Source of the DNA: AC-69 sp044869895
GTDB lineage: Bacteria; Actinomycetota; UBA4738; HRBIN12
Direction of reading: 5' to 3'
Length of the DNA: 16,324 bases
NCBI GenBank assembly: GCA_044869895.1
Contig: JBIOXZ010000153.1
Coordinates: 1-16,324, forward strand
The notes below the pieces were generated by a model, which was given only the letters and a program-made list of their open reading frames with translations, ran no database searches and was not told where the DNA came from. The position numbers and the translations under genes were made by a program. This document shows, piece by piece, positions 7,158-14,622 of this stretch; the stretch's first letter is position 1, and every line of letters starts with the position of its first letter.

Positions 7158-8216
7158 TCAGGCAGTCAACGACTGCGTGGCCTCGATATTGCCGTTGACG
7201 TCCACCGCCCGGAAGCGGATGTTGCTGCCCGCGGTCAGAACGAACGGACCCATGTAGCGCTGAAAGGCCCCGAGGTTCAGCCGGTACTCGATGCCGGCCA
7301 CGCCCACGTCGTCGGTGGCCTCCAGCGAGATCAAGCTGCCTCCCTCGACCGCGGCCGTGTTCGCCGTGGTCACGGGGGGTACCTGGTCCGAGAAGTCGAA
7401 GGTCGCGGTCCAGGCCACCTGAGCCAGTCGCTGTTGGCCCCGGAGCGAGGGGTGGAAGTAGTCGCGCCTGGAGACGTCCTCGCGCTCGAACCGGTCGGAG
7501 AAGACGGCGTTCTGATCGAAGCGGCAGTGGATGTACATCGAACACACCTCCGCCAGTTGGCTGTTGAAGTCGATGTTGCGCTGTCGCACGGTCATGCGCC
7601 GCATCACGTCCGAGGAATCAGTGGAGCGCGGGCTCCGCAGCAACGACTGGCATATGTCCAAGGTCCGCCAGGCCACTCGGGCCAGGACGTTGTCCTTCAA
7701 GATGACCCACAGTCGGAACACGTCGGGGATGCTCACGACATAGATGCGAGCCCGGGGGGAGCCGGCCGAGAGCGCAGCCATGGCCCGTTCGAACTGGGAA
7801 CGGAAATCGGCCACCGACGTCATCCCAGCGACCGTTCGTGTACACAGGTCGTTCGCGCCCATCAGGATCGTCACGTACGCCACGCCCCGGCCGTTGACCT
7901 GTTGCATCTGCGACCCCAGCCCGGCCATCTTGGCCCCGCTCACGGCATGGTTGTAGTTCCGGCCGAGGATGGTGGGTTGGGCCGCGAGGATCCGACTGTA
8001 GTGGCTACCGACGGAGGCCCGCGTGCCGGTCGACCAGGAGTTGCCTGGGGCGTCGGAGAAGGGCAACGTGCCCGTGTTGTACGCGCGGGTGATGGAATCA
8101 CCCGTCGCGGCCATCGAATTCGGGTACCCGGTGAGATTCGGCGTAGCCTGGACCGAGGTGATGGCATGCAAAGCCAGGATCGTGACGAGCGCGACGGTCT
8201 TGATACCGAATCTCAT
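7158..8216 (-). CDS. Secreted SGNH/GDSL hydrolase with C-terminal beta-sandwich domain
   Basis: A 352-residue protein with a Sec signal peptide (FGIKTVALVTILALHAITSVQA, 3-24). SGNH blocks are all visible: GDSIT (39-43, nucleophile Ser41), block II Gly94 in AVSGAK, block III GAND (120-123) and the block V DYFHPS with Asp252 and His255. It is therefore probably an active extracellular esterase/lipase or deacetylase; the substrate cannot be told. Cys125, 189, 225 and 231 could form disulfides, as in actinobacterial secreted SGNH enzymes. Residues about 281-352 (PVTTANTAAVEGG...GIEYRLN...RFRAVDVNGN) form an Ig-like/OmpL47-type domain probably used in binding. The start has AAGGAG nine bases upstream. 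Confidence 0.9.
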   Translation of the reverse strand: MRFGIKTVALVTILALHAITSVQATPNLTGYPNSMAATGDSITRAYNTGTLPFSDAPGNSWSTGTRASVGSHYSRILAAQPTILGRNYNHAVSGAKMAGLGSQMQQVNGRGVAYVTILMGANDLCTRTVAGMTSVADFRSQFERAMAALSAGSPRARIYVVSIPDVFRLWVILKDNVLARVAWRTLDICQSLLRSPRSTDSSDVMRRMTVRQRNIDFNSQLAEVCSMYIHCRFDQNAVFSDRFEREDVSRRDYFHPSLRGQQRLAQVAWTATFDFSDQVPPVTTANTAAVEGGSLISLEATDDVGVAGIEYRLNLGAFQRYMGPFVLTAGSNIRFRAVDVNGNIEATQSLTA

Positions 8217-8248
8217 ATCCCCCCCGCTCCTTAAGGCGCGTTTGGGCG

Positions 8249-8731
8249 TCAGGGGAGGCCCGCAAGAACCATGGTACGGAAACTCGCTACTGCACCGTAC
8301 TTCCTAGCATGGGGGCATGACATCGCAACGGGTCGCGGCGCGTACCAACGATGGTTACCGCCCCCCCAGGGCGGCGACACCCGCTCGCCATCCGGGCGGA
8401 TCGTGAGGGTGCCCACGGGCATCGTCGTGAGGATCACGGCCTCCTCGTCCTCGCGCGTATACGAAGCGTGGGTCATACCGGTCGGCACGATCACCGTATC
8501 GCCTGGGTCGAGCGGGGTGTCTGTCCCTTCGATCGTCACGGTCCACCGGCCAGAGAGGAGGTGGGACACCTCCTCGTGGTCGTGCCTGTGCGAGGGCACG
8601 TGCTGGCCTCCGGCGATGTCGAGCCGATACGTCATCGATTCGGTCGAACCCCGCGACGGCGAAGCGAGGCCGCGCACACGGATCCCCGACAGATCGAACT
8701 CGGGCGCATCGGCGAACCGCAGGATCGGCAT
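8249..8731 (-). CDS. Cupin domain protein with possible frameshifted tail
   Basis: A 160-residue frame; the cupin is at about 30-125. First motif residues H48, H50 and E54 (SHRHDHEEVSHLLSG) and second-motif H88 (DPGDTVIVPTGMTH) are in place, so a metal site is likely. I chose the ATG at 8731 because GGAGG lies seven bases upstream and it overlaps the previous gene's frame-c stop as TGATG. Related short cupins usually end soon after a PPW motif. Here PPW is followed by about 35 residues of unlike, Arg/Pro-rich sequence. A run of seven G (8361-8367) lies right there; one more G would give a stop at 8355. The native protein may thus be about 125 residues. Substrate unknown. Confidence 0.8.
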   Translation of the reverse strand: MPILRFADAPEFDLSGIRVRGLASPSRGSTESMTYRLDIAGGQHVPSHRHDHEEVSHLLSGRWTVTIEGTDTPLDPGDTVIVPTGMTHASYTREDEEAVILTTMPVGTLTIRPDGERVSPPWGGGNHRWYAPRPVAMSCPHARKYGAVASFRTMVLAGLP

Positions 8732-9803
8732 CAAGGTACCTCCGGAGCTCTCGGGATCGAGCCCGGTGTAGGCCACGGACGACCCTCGGAGATCATCGCG
8801 CTGCCAGTCGCCATCGCGACGCGTTTTCCCGTCGGCGTCGTCGATCCGAGCTGTCGAGACGGCGATCGTCCGACCCCGCTGGTCGACGCTCGCCCGGGCG
8901 AAGAGGTCGCGGCCGCGACACGGGCCGGAGGAAGTTCATCTTCAGGTCGAGCGTGCCGAACGAGGTCCCCGGCGGCAGGGTGGTGGTCACCCCCGCGTTG
9001 ATCGCGGCATCCGCGAGGACGGACAGGACGCCACCGTAGAAGGTCCCGAAGGCGGTGCAGAACCAGAGCGAGGCCGGCATGGCGAGCGTCACACTCCCCT
9101 CGGCCACCTCGACGAAGCGGAGGCCGAGCAGGGAGCAACTCGGCGACGCGGCGCGCTCCCCCTTCTGCCAGAGCTGGACGAGGTCGAGACCACTCGTCTC
9201 GTCCCAGACGCCCTGCGACACGACCTCGCCCTCGACCGGACGGAGATACGGGTCCGGGGTCTCGTACGCCGAAGCCTCGACGGGCAGCCACTCGTGCGGG
9301 GGCTTCGGTGGCTCGAACGGAAGCGGCTGGAGCACGCATCGGGATGTCGCGTGGGCGAGGAGTCGCCCCCTGCCGTCTTCCACCCGTGCCTCCGAGAGTC
9401 CCTGCCGCCGGCTGACGTCGATGACGGTCCCCTTCGCCACGAGACGTTCACTCGATGGCCCGGCCGGCTCGAGGAAGTTCATCGAGAGGTCCGAGGAGAC
9501 GAGCGCCGTACCGGTCGGCAGGGTCGTGAAGACCGCGCCGGCCAGGGCGGCGTCTGCGACGAAGGCGAGCGTGCCTCCTGCGAAGACGCCGGTGGCCGCC
9601 TGCCACCACGGGCTCGCGGGGATCGACCAGGTGGAAGCCCCCTCTGAAGCCTCCTCGATGACGAGTCCACTCAGGAGCGTGAGCGGCGGGGCGGGAAGCC
9701 GCCGCTCGATGAACAGCTCGAGCTGGTCGATGGCCGCCACCGCGAACAACCCCGGCTGCTCGAGGTAGGCGAAGGACCCGCGGACAGGCTGATCAAGGAT
9801 CAC
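8731..9803 (-). pseudogene. Tandem hot-dog (PaaI-like) thioesterase, two frameshifts near the 3' end
   Basis: The protein holds two hot-dog domains, at about 44-157 and from 225, each with the GG-x-L-x-x-x-AD-A motif (FAGGTLAFVADAA and FYGGVLSVLADAA) and a following SMNFLEP / KMNFLRP strand. Such proteins hydrolyse acyl-CoA thioesters. After KMNFLRPVSR the open frame turns into Arg/Asp-rich nonsense and stops at 8793. Continuing in the next frame restores family sequence (RDLFARASVDQRGRTIAV to DDADGK). A further one-base shift at a run of four T (8824-8827) restores RVAMATGSAMI and ends at 8731. There the stop overlaps the cupin ATG as TGATG, so this was the ancestral reading. These may be real mutations or assembly errors. 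The start is put at GTG 9803; the open frame reaches 9935. Confidence 0.75.
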
Positions 9804-9953
9804 ATGCGGAGGATATCGAGCCCGGTCAACGCGACGCCGATCACAGGAGGGAGCACCTGAGCTCACGGAATCGCTCCTCGCCGACGCCATCGTCCATGGG
9901 CGGCGCTCGGACCGAACCCGCTCTCGGATCTCCACGGCTCTCCGGGTGGCCGA

Positions 9954-10613
9954 TCAGGTCGAGCCGCGCGCCGGGATCCCGAGCTCCTCAATGATCGCCC
10001 GAACCCGATGGCCGATGTCGTCTCTGATCGGGCGGACCTGATCCACGGACAGGTCCTTGGGGTCGCCGACCTCCCAGTCGAGGTACCGCTTGCCGGGGAA
10101 GATCGGGCAGGAGTCGCCGCACCCCATGGTCACGATCACGTCCGCGGCCCGAACGACCTCATCGGTCCACGGCTTGGGGAACTCGTTGGAGATGTCGATC
10201 CCCCCCTCGGCCATCGCCTCGATAGCCGCGGGGTTCACGACGCTCGCCGGAACGGACCCCCCTGAGTACACCTCGACGCTGTCTCCGGCGAGATGCTGCA
10301 TCCACCCCGCAGCCATCTGCGAACGTCCAGCGTTCTGAACGCACAGGAAGACGACCATCGGCCGCGCGTCGGTGAGCTTCCCCTCCACGCGGGCGAGTGC
10401 CCGCAGGCGCTGCCGGGTGAACCGCTCCACGAACAAGGGGATGAATTGGGGGACCTTGTATCCGGAGAGCGACTCCCACGAGTCGGCCATGAAGCGCCGG
10501 ATCGTCTCCTCGGCGAAGATGCCGGAGAAGTCCGCGTGGAGCCGATCGGCGACGCTCCGGATTAGCGGGCGGAGCTCGCGCGGGGCAGCGGTGAGCGGGT
10601 CCGTGACGCTCAT
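9954..10613 (-). CDS. arsC: Arsenate reductase, LMW protein-tyrosine-phosphatase fold, with N-terminal helical domain
   Basis: A 219-residue protein. Residues 1-80 form a three-helix N-terminal extension (LIRSVADRLHADFSGIFAEE...) common in actinobacterial arsenate reductases. Residues 86-215 are an LMW-PTPase fold: the P-loop CVQNAGRS (Cys91 to Arg97), then MGCGDSCP (Cys165 and Cys169), and the general-acid loop GDPKD (Asp184). It reduces arsenate to arsenite in the cytoplasm; the P-loop Cys makes the arseno-adduct. The reductant (mycothiol or thioredoxin) cannot be decided, although the extra cysteine pair fits the thioredoxin-type relay. Its ATG overlaps the stop of the upstream ArsR fusion gene by four bases (ATGA), so the two are co-translated. 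Confidence 0.93.
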   Translation of the reverse strand: MSVTDPLTAAPRELRPLIRSVADRLHADFSGIFAEETIRRFMADSWESLSGYKVPQFIPLFVERFTRQRLRALARVEGKLTDARPMVVFLCVQNAGRSQMAAGWMQHLAGDSVEVYSGGSVPASVVNPAAIEAMAEGGIDISNEFPKPWTDEVVRAADVIVTMGCGDSCPIFPGKRYLDWEVGDPKDLSVDQVRPIRDDIGHRVRAIIEELGIPARGST

Positions 10614-11317
10614 GGGCGTGTCCTCCTCGGTCGGCGGGGCGGGCGGACATGCGGGGCGAGACGATCGACCCGCGACGAGATCCTGTGGAGTGCCTGGTCG
10701 AAGGCCGACGCCGACGGCGTCAGCGCCGGATCTGGGATGGACCAGTGCAGGAGACGGACATCGTCAGAAAGACTTTCGAGCTCTTCGCGGGCAACGTCGC
10801 ACACCGTGACGAGCAGATCGGGACGGGTCGCGATCTCGTCGATCGATCGCGTGGTGGCGGCGTGCAGGTCGAAGCCAGCACGGGCAGCGGCGCGGATCGC
10901 CTCGGGCCGGACCCTTGGTGCCGGCCGGGTGCCGGCGCTGGAGGCGGGGACCTCGTGTCGTGCATTCCACACTGCCGCAGCGAGCTGGGATCGCGCCGAG
11001 TTCGCGGTGCAGACGAACAGCACGTGGCGTGCCAGGAGCGTTGCCACGGGCTCGGCGATCACCGAGACCGCATCTGGGATCAGGCGCACGTACCGTCGGC
11101 GTGCGTCGCCGGCTGACGACAACCGCTCCACGATCCCGGCCTCCTCCAGGACCCCGAGGTGGTGCGCGATGAGATTCGAACCGATGGCAAGCGAGACGCT
11201 GAGCTCCGAGGGCGACCGATCGGACATCGCCAGCTCGTCGACGATCTCCAGGCGGTGAGGATCGGCGAGCGCAGCATGGATCGCGGCCCGTCGCGAGCTA
11301 GACAGCTCGATGATCAT
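10610..11317 (-). CDS. arsR: ArsR-type regulator fused to LMW-phosphatase/arsenate reductase domain
   Basis: A 235-residue two-domain protein. Residues about 8-92 are an ArsR winged helix-turn-helix (LADPHRLEIVDELA, then SPSELSVSLAIGSNLIAHHLGVLEEAGIV, and the wing RRRYVRL). Residues 98-222 are an LMW-PTPase domain with P-loop CTANSARS (Cys103-Arg109), VCD (Cys173) and IPDP (Asp196). The classical ArsR metal-binding CVC motif is absent, so sensing may use other cysteines or the phosphatase domain. ArsR-ArsC fusions are known in Actinobacteria. It is the first gene of the arsenate operon, with the next arsC overlapping by four bases. No ribosome binding site precedes the ATG; a promoter with two palindromes lies directly upstream. 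No arsenite exporter gene is in the window. Confidence 0.92.
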   Translation of the reverse strand: MIIELSSSRRAAIHAALADPHRLEIVDELAMSDRSPSELSVSLAIGSNLIAHHLGVLEEAGIVERLSSAGDARRRYVRLIPDAVSVIAEPVATLLARHVLFVCTANSARSQLAAAVWNARHEVPASSAGTRPAPRVRPEAIRAAARAGFDLHAATTRSIDEIATRPDLLVTVCDVAREELESLSDDVRLLHWSIPDPALTPSASAFDQALHRISSRVDRLAPHVRPPRRPRRTRP

Positions 11318-11355
11318 TGAGGCAATGATGATTGAGTGTTGGGCTTGACGTCAAG
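11313..11355 (-). promoter_or_regulatory. Leaderless promoter with two palindromes, likely ArsR operator
   Basis: Reading on the minus strand, a -35-like TTGACG (11354-11349) is followed after 18 bases by a -10-like CATCAT (11330-11325). Seven bases later comes the arsR ATG (11317), so the message would be leaderless. The perfect 12-base palindrome CTTGACGTCAAG (11344-11355) covers the -35. A perfect inverted repeat, ATCATTG-AGG-CAATGAT on the plus strand (11313-11329), covers the -10, the start point and the start codon. Binding of a dimeric ArsR protein to either would block the promoter, giving autoregulation. The pattern is seen directly; the binding is inferred. Confidence 0.55.
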
Positions 11356-11382
11356 TCCCTTCCCCGACGAAAACCTGCAGCC

Positions 11383-13047
11383 TTATCCGAGGACGTATCT
11401 TCGACCAAGTGGCACGTCGCCCACCGGTTCAACGGCGAGCACCTGGCCATCGAGCGTTACCGTGCCATCGTTCGGATCGACCTCGATGGGCGGAACCGCG
11501 CGGTTCCGGGCCAGCGTGTCGCGTCGGACCGAGCGCGTGTCATCGACGGCGACGAATCGCCGCCGGCTTCCGATCCGACCCTTGATCCCTCCCTCGAGCG
11601 CGGCCTTCGACACAAACGTCGTCGAGAGCGCCGGTGGAGCAGCACCGAGCGCTCCCCAGTGCGGACCGTAACGACGCGGCTCGGTCCCCTCGACCGTCGC
11701 GTTCCCCTCGCCGATCGCCTCCCACGCGAAATGACCGGCCTTGAGGACCAGCTCTGGCTTCACGCCGAAGTGGCTCGGGCGCCAGAGCACGAGGTCGGCG
11801 AGCCGGCCCGGCGCGAGGGAGCCGACCTCGCGCTCGAGTCCATGGGTTCGGGCGGGCTCGATGGTGTACTTCGCGATGTACCGCAAGACGCGTTCGTTGT
11901 CATCGTCGGCGTTCTCCCCCGTCCATGCCTTCATCACGTGAGCCAGTTGCCATGTGCGGCGGATCGTCTCGCCGATCCGGCCCATCCCCTGCGAGTCGCT
12001 GTTCACGATCGAGATCGCGCCGAGATCGTGCAGCGGGCCCTCGGCCGCCATCGTCGCGGGATGGATCCGCTCCCGAGCGGCCTCGACATCTTCCGGAACG
12101 TCGGCCGACCCGCCGTGGACGGCGAGGATCATCTCCAGGTGTTCGGCCGCGGTCGCCCGCCCGTACGGGATGGTCGGTGTGGTCGAGGAACACACCACGT
12201 TGGGCTCTCGGACGAGGCCGATCACGTCGGGCACGTGGCCGCCGCCCGCCCCCTCCACGTGATAGGCGTGAACCGCGCGGCCGGCGATCGCGTCGACCGT
12301 GTCCTCGAGCTCGCACGACTCGTTCAGGCCGTCGGTGTGGAGGCACACCGCGACGTCGTAGGCATCGGCCCGTGCCAGTGTGGCGTCGATGATCTCGGGG
12401 TACGCGCCCCAGTCCTCGTGGACCTTCAGGCCGCACGCCCCCTCCTCGATCACCCGCTCGATCTGCCCGGGAGCGTCGGTCCGGGCGCTGGCCTGGAGCC
12501 CGAGGTTCACCGGCAGCCCCTCGAAGGCCCGGTAGGTCTTGTCCATGGTGTACGGAGGCTCTTCGAACCCCGCGGTGATCAGAGTGGTCACCCCGGCTGA
12601 GAGCGCGACCGGAACGAGCCGCGGGGTGATGAGGTGCACGTGGCTGTCGATGGCGCCCGCGGTGACGATGAGCCCGTAGCCGTTCACGGGCCACGTGTTC
12701 GGGCCGATGACGAGCTCCACGCCGTCGGTGATGTCGGGGCTCCCGGCTCGGCCGATCCCGGCGATCCGTCCGTCCTTTATGCCGATGTTCGTCTTCACCA
12801 CGCCGAGGAGGGTGTCTATCACCACGACACCGGCGATCAGCATGTCGAGCTCGCTCAGCGAGGCGGCCCGGTCGAACTGGGCCATCCGTGACCGAAAGTT
12901 CTTCGCGTACCCCCAGATCGGCTCGTCCCCGAAGCCGACGTGGTCCTCCTCGACCCGGACCCACAGGTCGGTGTCGCCGAGGCGGAGGCGGTCCTCGGTG
13001 GTGGGGCCGTACCGGCCCACGTATTCCTCTCGCGAAAGGTCAGCCAT
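11383..13047 (-). CDS. ureC: Divergent urease alpha subunit-like nickel hydrolase
   Basis: A 554-residue protein, slightly shorter than usual UreC (about 567-570). Nickel-site residues are present by motif: His136 and His138 (DSHVHL), the carbamylated Lys208 (GLKVHEDWG), His237 (CLHTDG), His263 (AYHVEGAGGGH) and Asp351 (NSDSQGMGR). Also kept are the catalytic His311 and Arg327. Unusual features: Val310 stands where urease has the flap Cys (usual VCHH), Gly354 replaces the usual Ala, and the conserved GGGTGP...TNATT pocket segment is replaced by a shorter TAGFEEPPYTMD (158-169). The substrate may therefore not be plain urea. The start at 13047 has GGAGG just upstream, and the gene overlaps ureB by eight bases. 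A 5' extension of the open frame is non-homologous. Confidence 0.88.
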   Translation of the reverse strand: MADLSREEYVGRYGPTTEDRLRLGDTDLWVRVEEDHVGFGDEPIWGYAKNFRSRMAQFDRAASLSELDMLIAGVVVIDTLLGVVKTNIGIKDGRIAGIGRAGSPDITDGVELVIGPNTWPVNGYGLIVTAGAIDSHVHLITPRLVPVALSAGVTTLITAGFEEPPYTMDKTYRAFEGLPVNLGLQASARTDAPGQIERVIEEGACGLKVHEDWGAYPEIIDATLARADAYDVAVCLHTDGLNESCELEDTVDAIAGRAVHAYHVEGAGGGHVPDVIGLVREPNVVCSSTTPTIPYGRATAAEHLEMILAVHGGSADVPEDVEAARERIHPATMAAEGPLHDLGAISIVNSDSQGMGRIGETIRRTWQLAHVMKAWTGENADDDNERVLRYIAKYTIEPARTHGLEREVGSLAPGRLADLVLWRPSHFGVKPELVLKAGHFAWEAIGEGNATVEGTEPRRYGPHWGALGAAPPALSTTFVSKAALEGGIKGRIGSRRRFVAVDDTRSVRRDTLARNRAVPPIEVDPNDGTVTLDGQVLAVEPVGDVPLGRRYVLG

Positions 13048-13294
13048 CGGCTCCTCCCCGACCCCCATAGCGCACGAGCTGAACCTCCTTCGTCTCCCCT
13101 GGGGCGAACCGAACCGACGCGCCAGCCGGAACGTCGAGGCGGAACCCGTGCGCGGCGTCACGATCGAAGTCGAGCCGGGGGTTGCTTCGCCAGAACGGGT
13201 AGTGCGAGGACACCCGGATCACCCGGTCCGACGTGTTCGCCACAACGAGCCGAATACGCTCCAGGTCCGGAGCGAGCTCGATCCGTTCCTTCAA
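13040..13294 (-). CDS. ureB: Urease beta subunit-like protein, short form with TTG start
   Basis: The 84-residue protein carries the UreB core: RLVVANTSDRVIRVSSHY (19-36), NPRLDFDRDAAHGFRLDVPAG (41-61) and VRFAPGETKEVQLV (64-77). I chose the TTG at 13294 because it overlaps the ureA stop as TTGA and a GGAGG lies eight bases upstream; no ATG or GTG is available near the domain start. Typical UreB has about 100-105 residues. Here the N-terminal PGE-type segment and the C-terminal GFNG-type end are both missing, and the usual SHxHFFEVN is SHYPFWRSN. It overlaps ureC by eight bases. It presumably caps the UreC active site in the urease complex. The shortening appears natural, since the end carries the ureC ribosome binding site. 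Confidence 0.85.
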   Translation of the reverse strand: MKERIELAPDLERIRLVVANTSDRVIRVSSHYPFWRSNPRLDFDRDAAHGFRLDVPAGASVRFAPGETKEVQLVRYGGRGGADG

Positions 13295-13593
13295 CTCCAG
13301 GGCCTCCGTAGGACGATGAGCCTGCTTCCCTCGTCCAGGAGGACCTCGAGCCGGATCTCGTCGACGAGACCGGGTACGCCGTCCATCAGCTGGTCCGCCC
13401 GGATCGCCCGCCGACCCCGCTCGACCACTTCTTCGTAGGCGGCACCGGTCCGCGCAGCCATGTGCATCTCGTCGCAGGTCAGGGCGATCGCCTCGGGGGC
13501 GCTCAGCTTCAGCCCGCGGGCAAGCACACGTCGCGCCAGCTCCGCAGCGACGAAGACACGCATGCGGTCCTCCTCGGTCGGACCGAGATACAT
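13291..13593 (-). CDS. ureA: Urease gamma subunit
   Basis: A 100-residue protein of full family length: MYLGPTEEDRMRVFVAAELA, then ARGLKLSAPEAIALTCDEM (25-43), the helix EEVVERGRRAI, DQLMDGVPGLVDEIRLEVLL (67-86) and the closing GSRLIVLRRP. It is the structural gamma subunit of the urease trimer. The ATG at 13593 follows the stop codon of the upstream deiminase gene with no gap (TAG then ATG) and lacks its own ribosome binding site, so translation is probably coupled. An internal ATG 30 bases downstream has a GAGGAGG in front of it, but starting there would remove the conserved N-terminus. Its stop overlaps the ureB TTG by four bases. Confidence 0.92.
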   Translation of the reverse strand: MYLGPTEEDRMRVFVAAELARRVLARGLKLSAPEAIALTCDEMHMAARTGAAYEEVVERGRRAIRADQLMDGVPGLVDEIRLEVLLDEGSRLIVLRRPWS

Positions 13594-14622
13594 CTAGGCG
13601 GGCGTCGGAACGCCGGTCGGCAGCTGCTGGGTGATGCAATGCGGCCCGCCGCCGCCGTAACAGAGGCAGTTGCCCGGCACGGGCACGATCTCTCGATCGG
13701 GAAAGAGCTTCGAGATCTGTTCGAGCGCCTGTTCGTCCTCGGGTCGCTCTGCGACGGGGACGATCACCCCGCCGTTCGGCAGGTAGAAGTTGAGATACGG
13801 CACGACGCCCGGCGGCCGCGTCTCGAACGGGATCACTTGGAGCTCCCGCCCCTTCGCATCCCTCTTGCTCGCGAGCCGTTCGCGGTTGTCGCGGCCGGGC
13901 TCGTGGTCGGCGTCGTCCGGATCATCCGGGGCGAGGAGGGCGACCTTCGCCGGTGCCACATACGGCGCGATGCCATCGATGTGGCCATCGGTGTCGCGAT
14001 CGGTCGAGTGGCCGAGCCCGAGCCAGATGATCGTCTCCACCCCCAGGAAATCTCGGAGTCCCTGCTCGATTTGCTCTCGTGACATCGTCGGGTTCCGATT
14101 CAGGTTCAGCAAGCACTGTTCGGTGGTGATGAGCGTGCCCTCGCCGTCCACGAAGAACGATCCACCCTCGAGCACGAACGGCGCCTCGAAGCGCCGCATC
14201 CCCAGATGGCTGGCAATGTGGCGTGGGACCTGGGCGTCCTTGTCGTACGGGAGGAACCGCTCCCCCCACGAGTTGAACCGAAAGTGAACGAGAGCCACAC
14301 GACCCGCGTCGTCTCGCACGAAGATCGGGCCGTTGTCGCGCATCCATGAGTCGTCGATCGGAAGCGGGAGCATCTCGACGGTCTCGCTACAACTCCGGCG
14401 GGCCTCGGTCTCCTGATCCGGATCGCATACCATCACGACCGGCTCAAACACCGCGATGGCGTTCGCTACCGCCGCGTAGTCGGCCTTTGCCTCGTCGAAC
14501 CGATCGGCCCAGAGGTCCCGGCGCGTCAACGTCGGCCACTCCATGTAGCAGGCCTCGTGCGGCTCCCACTCAGCTGGCATCGAGAACCCCTCCGCTCGCG
14601 GCGTCGAGCGCTCCTGATCCAT
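13594..14622 (-). CDS. aguA: Agmatine deiminase family protein (guanidino-group hydrolase)
   Basis: A 342-residue protein of the agmatine deiminase/PAD_porph family (GME superfamily). Family landmarks are MPAEWEPHEACYMEWP (15-30), DDSWMRDNGPIF (90-101), LEGGSF (151-156), GHIDG with catalytic His214 (213-217), NFYLPNGG (278-285) and the catalytic Cys329 in GGGGPHCITQQ. It hydrolyses agmatine to N-carbamoylputrescine plus ammonia; other guanidino substrates are possible. I chose the ATG at 14622 because AAGGAAG lies six bases upstream and the family alignment begins soon after. It is the first gene of the deiminase-ureABC operon, with zero spacing to ureA. The usual partner, N-carbamoylputrescine amidase, is absent from the window. 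Confidence 0.9.
   Translation of the reverse strand: MDQERSTPRAEGFSMPAEWEPHEACYMEWPTLTRRDLWADRFDEAKADYAAVANAIAVFEPVVMVCDPDQETEARRSCSETVEMLPLPIDDSWMRDNGPIFVRDDAGRVALVHFRFNSWGERFLPYDKDAQVPRHIASHLGMRRFEAPFVLEGGSFFVDGEGTLITTEQCLLNLNRNPTMSREQIEQGLRDFLGVETIIWLGLGHSTDRDTDGHIDGIAPYVAPAKVALLAPDDPDDADHEPGRDNRERLASKRDAKGRELQVIPFETRPPGVVPYLNFYLPNGGVIVPVAERPEDEQALEQISKLFPDREIVPVPGNCLCYGGGGPHCITQQLPTGVPTPA

Noticed and set aside
7140..8234. 364-codon open frame on the plus strand
   Set aside because: It is antisense to the GDSL hydrolase, which has a signal peptide and all SGNH motifs; the plus-strand translation is low-complexity.
11332..12600. 422-codon open frame on the plus strand
   Set aside because: It lies wholly antisense to ureC and arises from GC codon bias; its His/Arg/Asp/Pro-rich translation resembles no protein.
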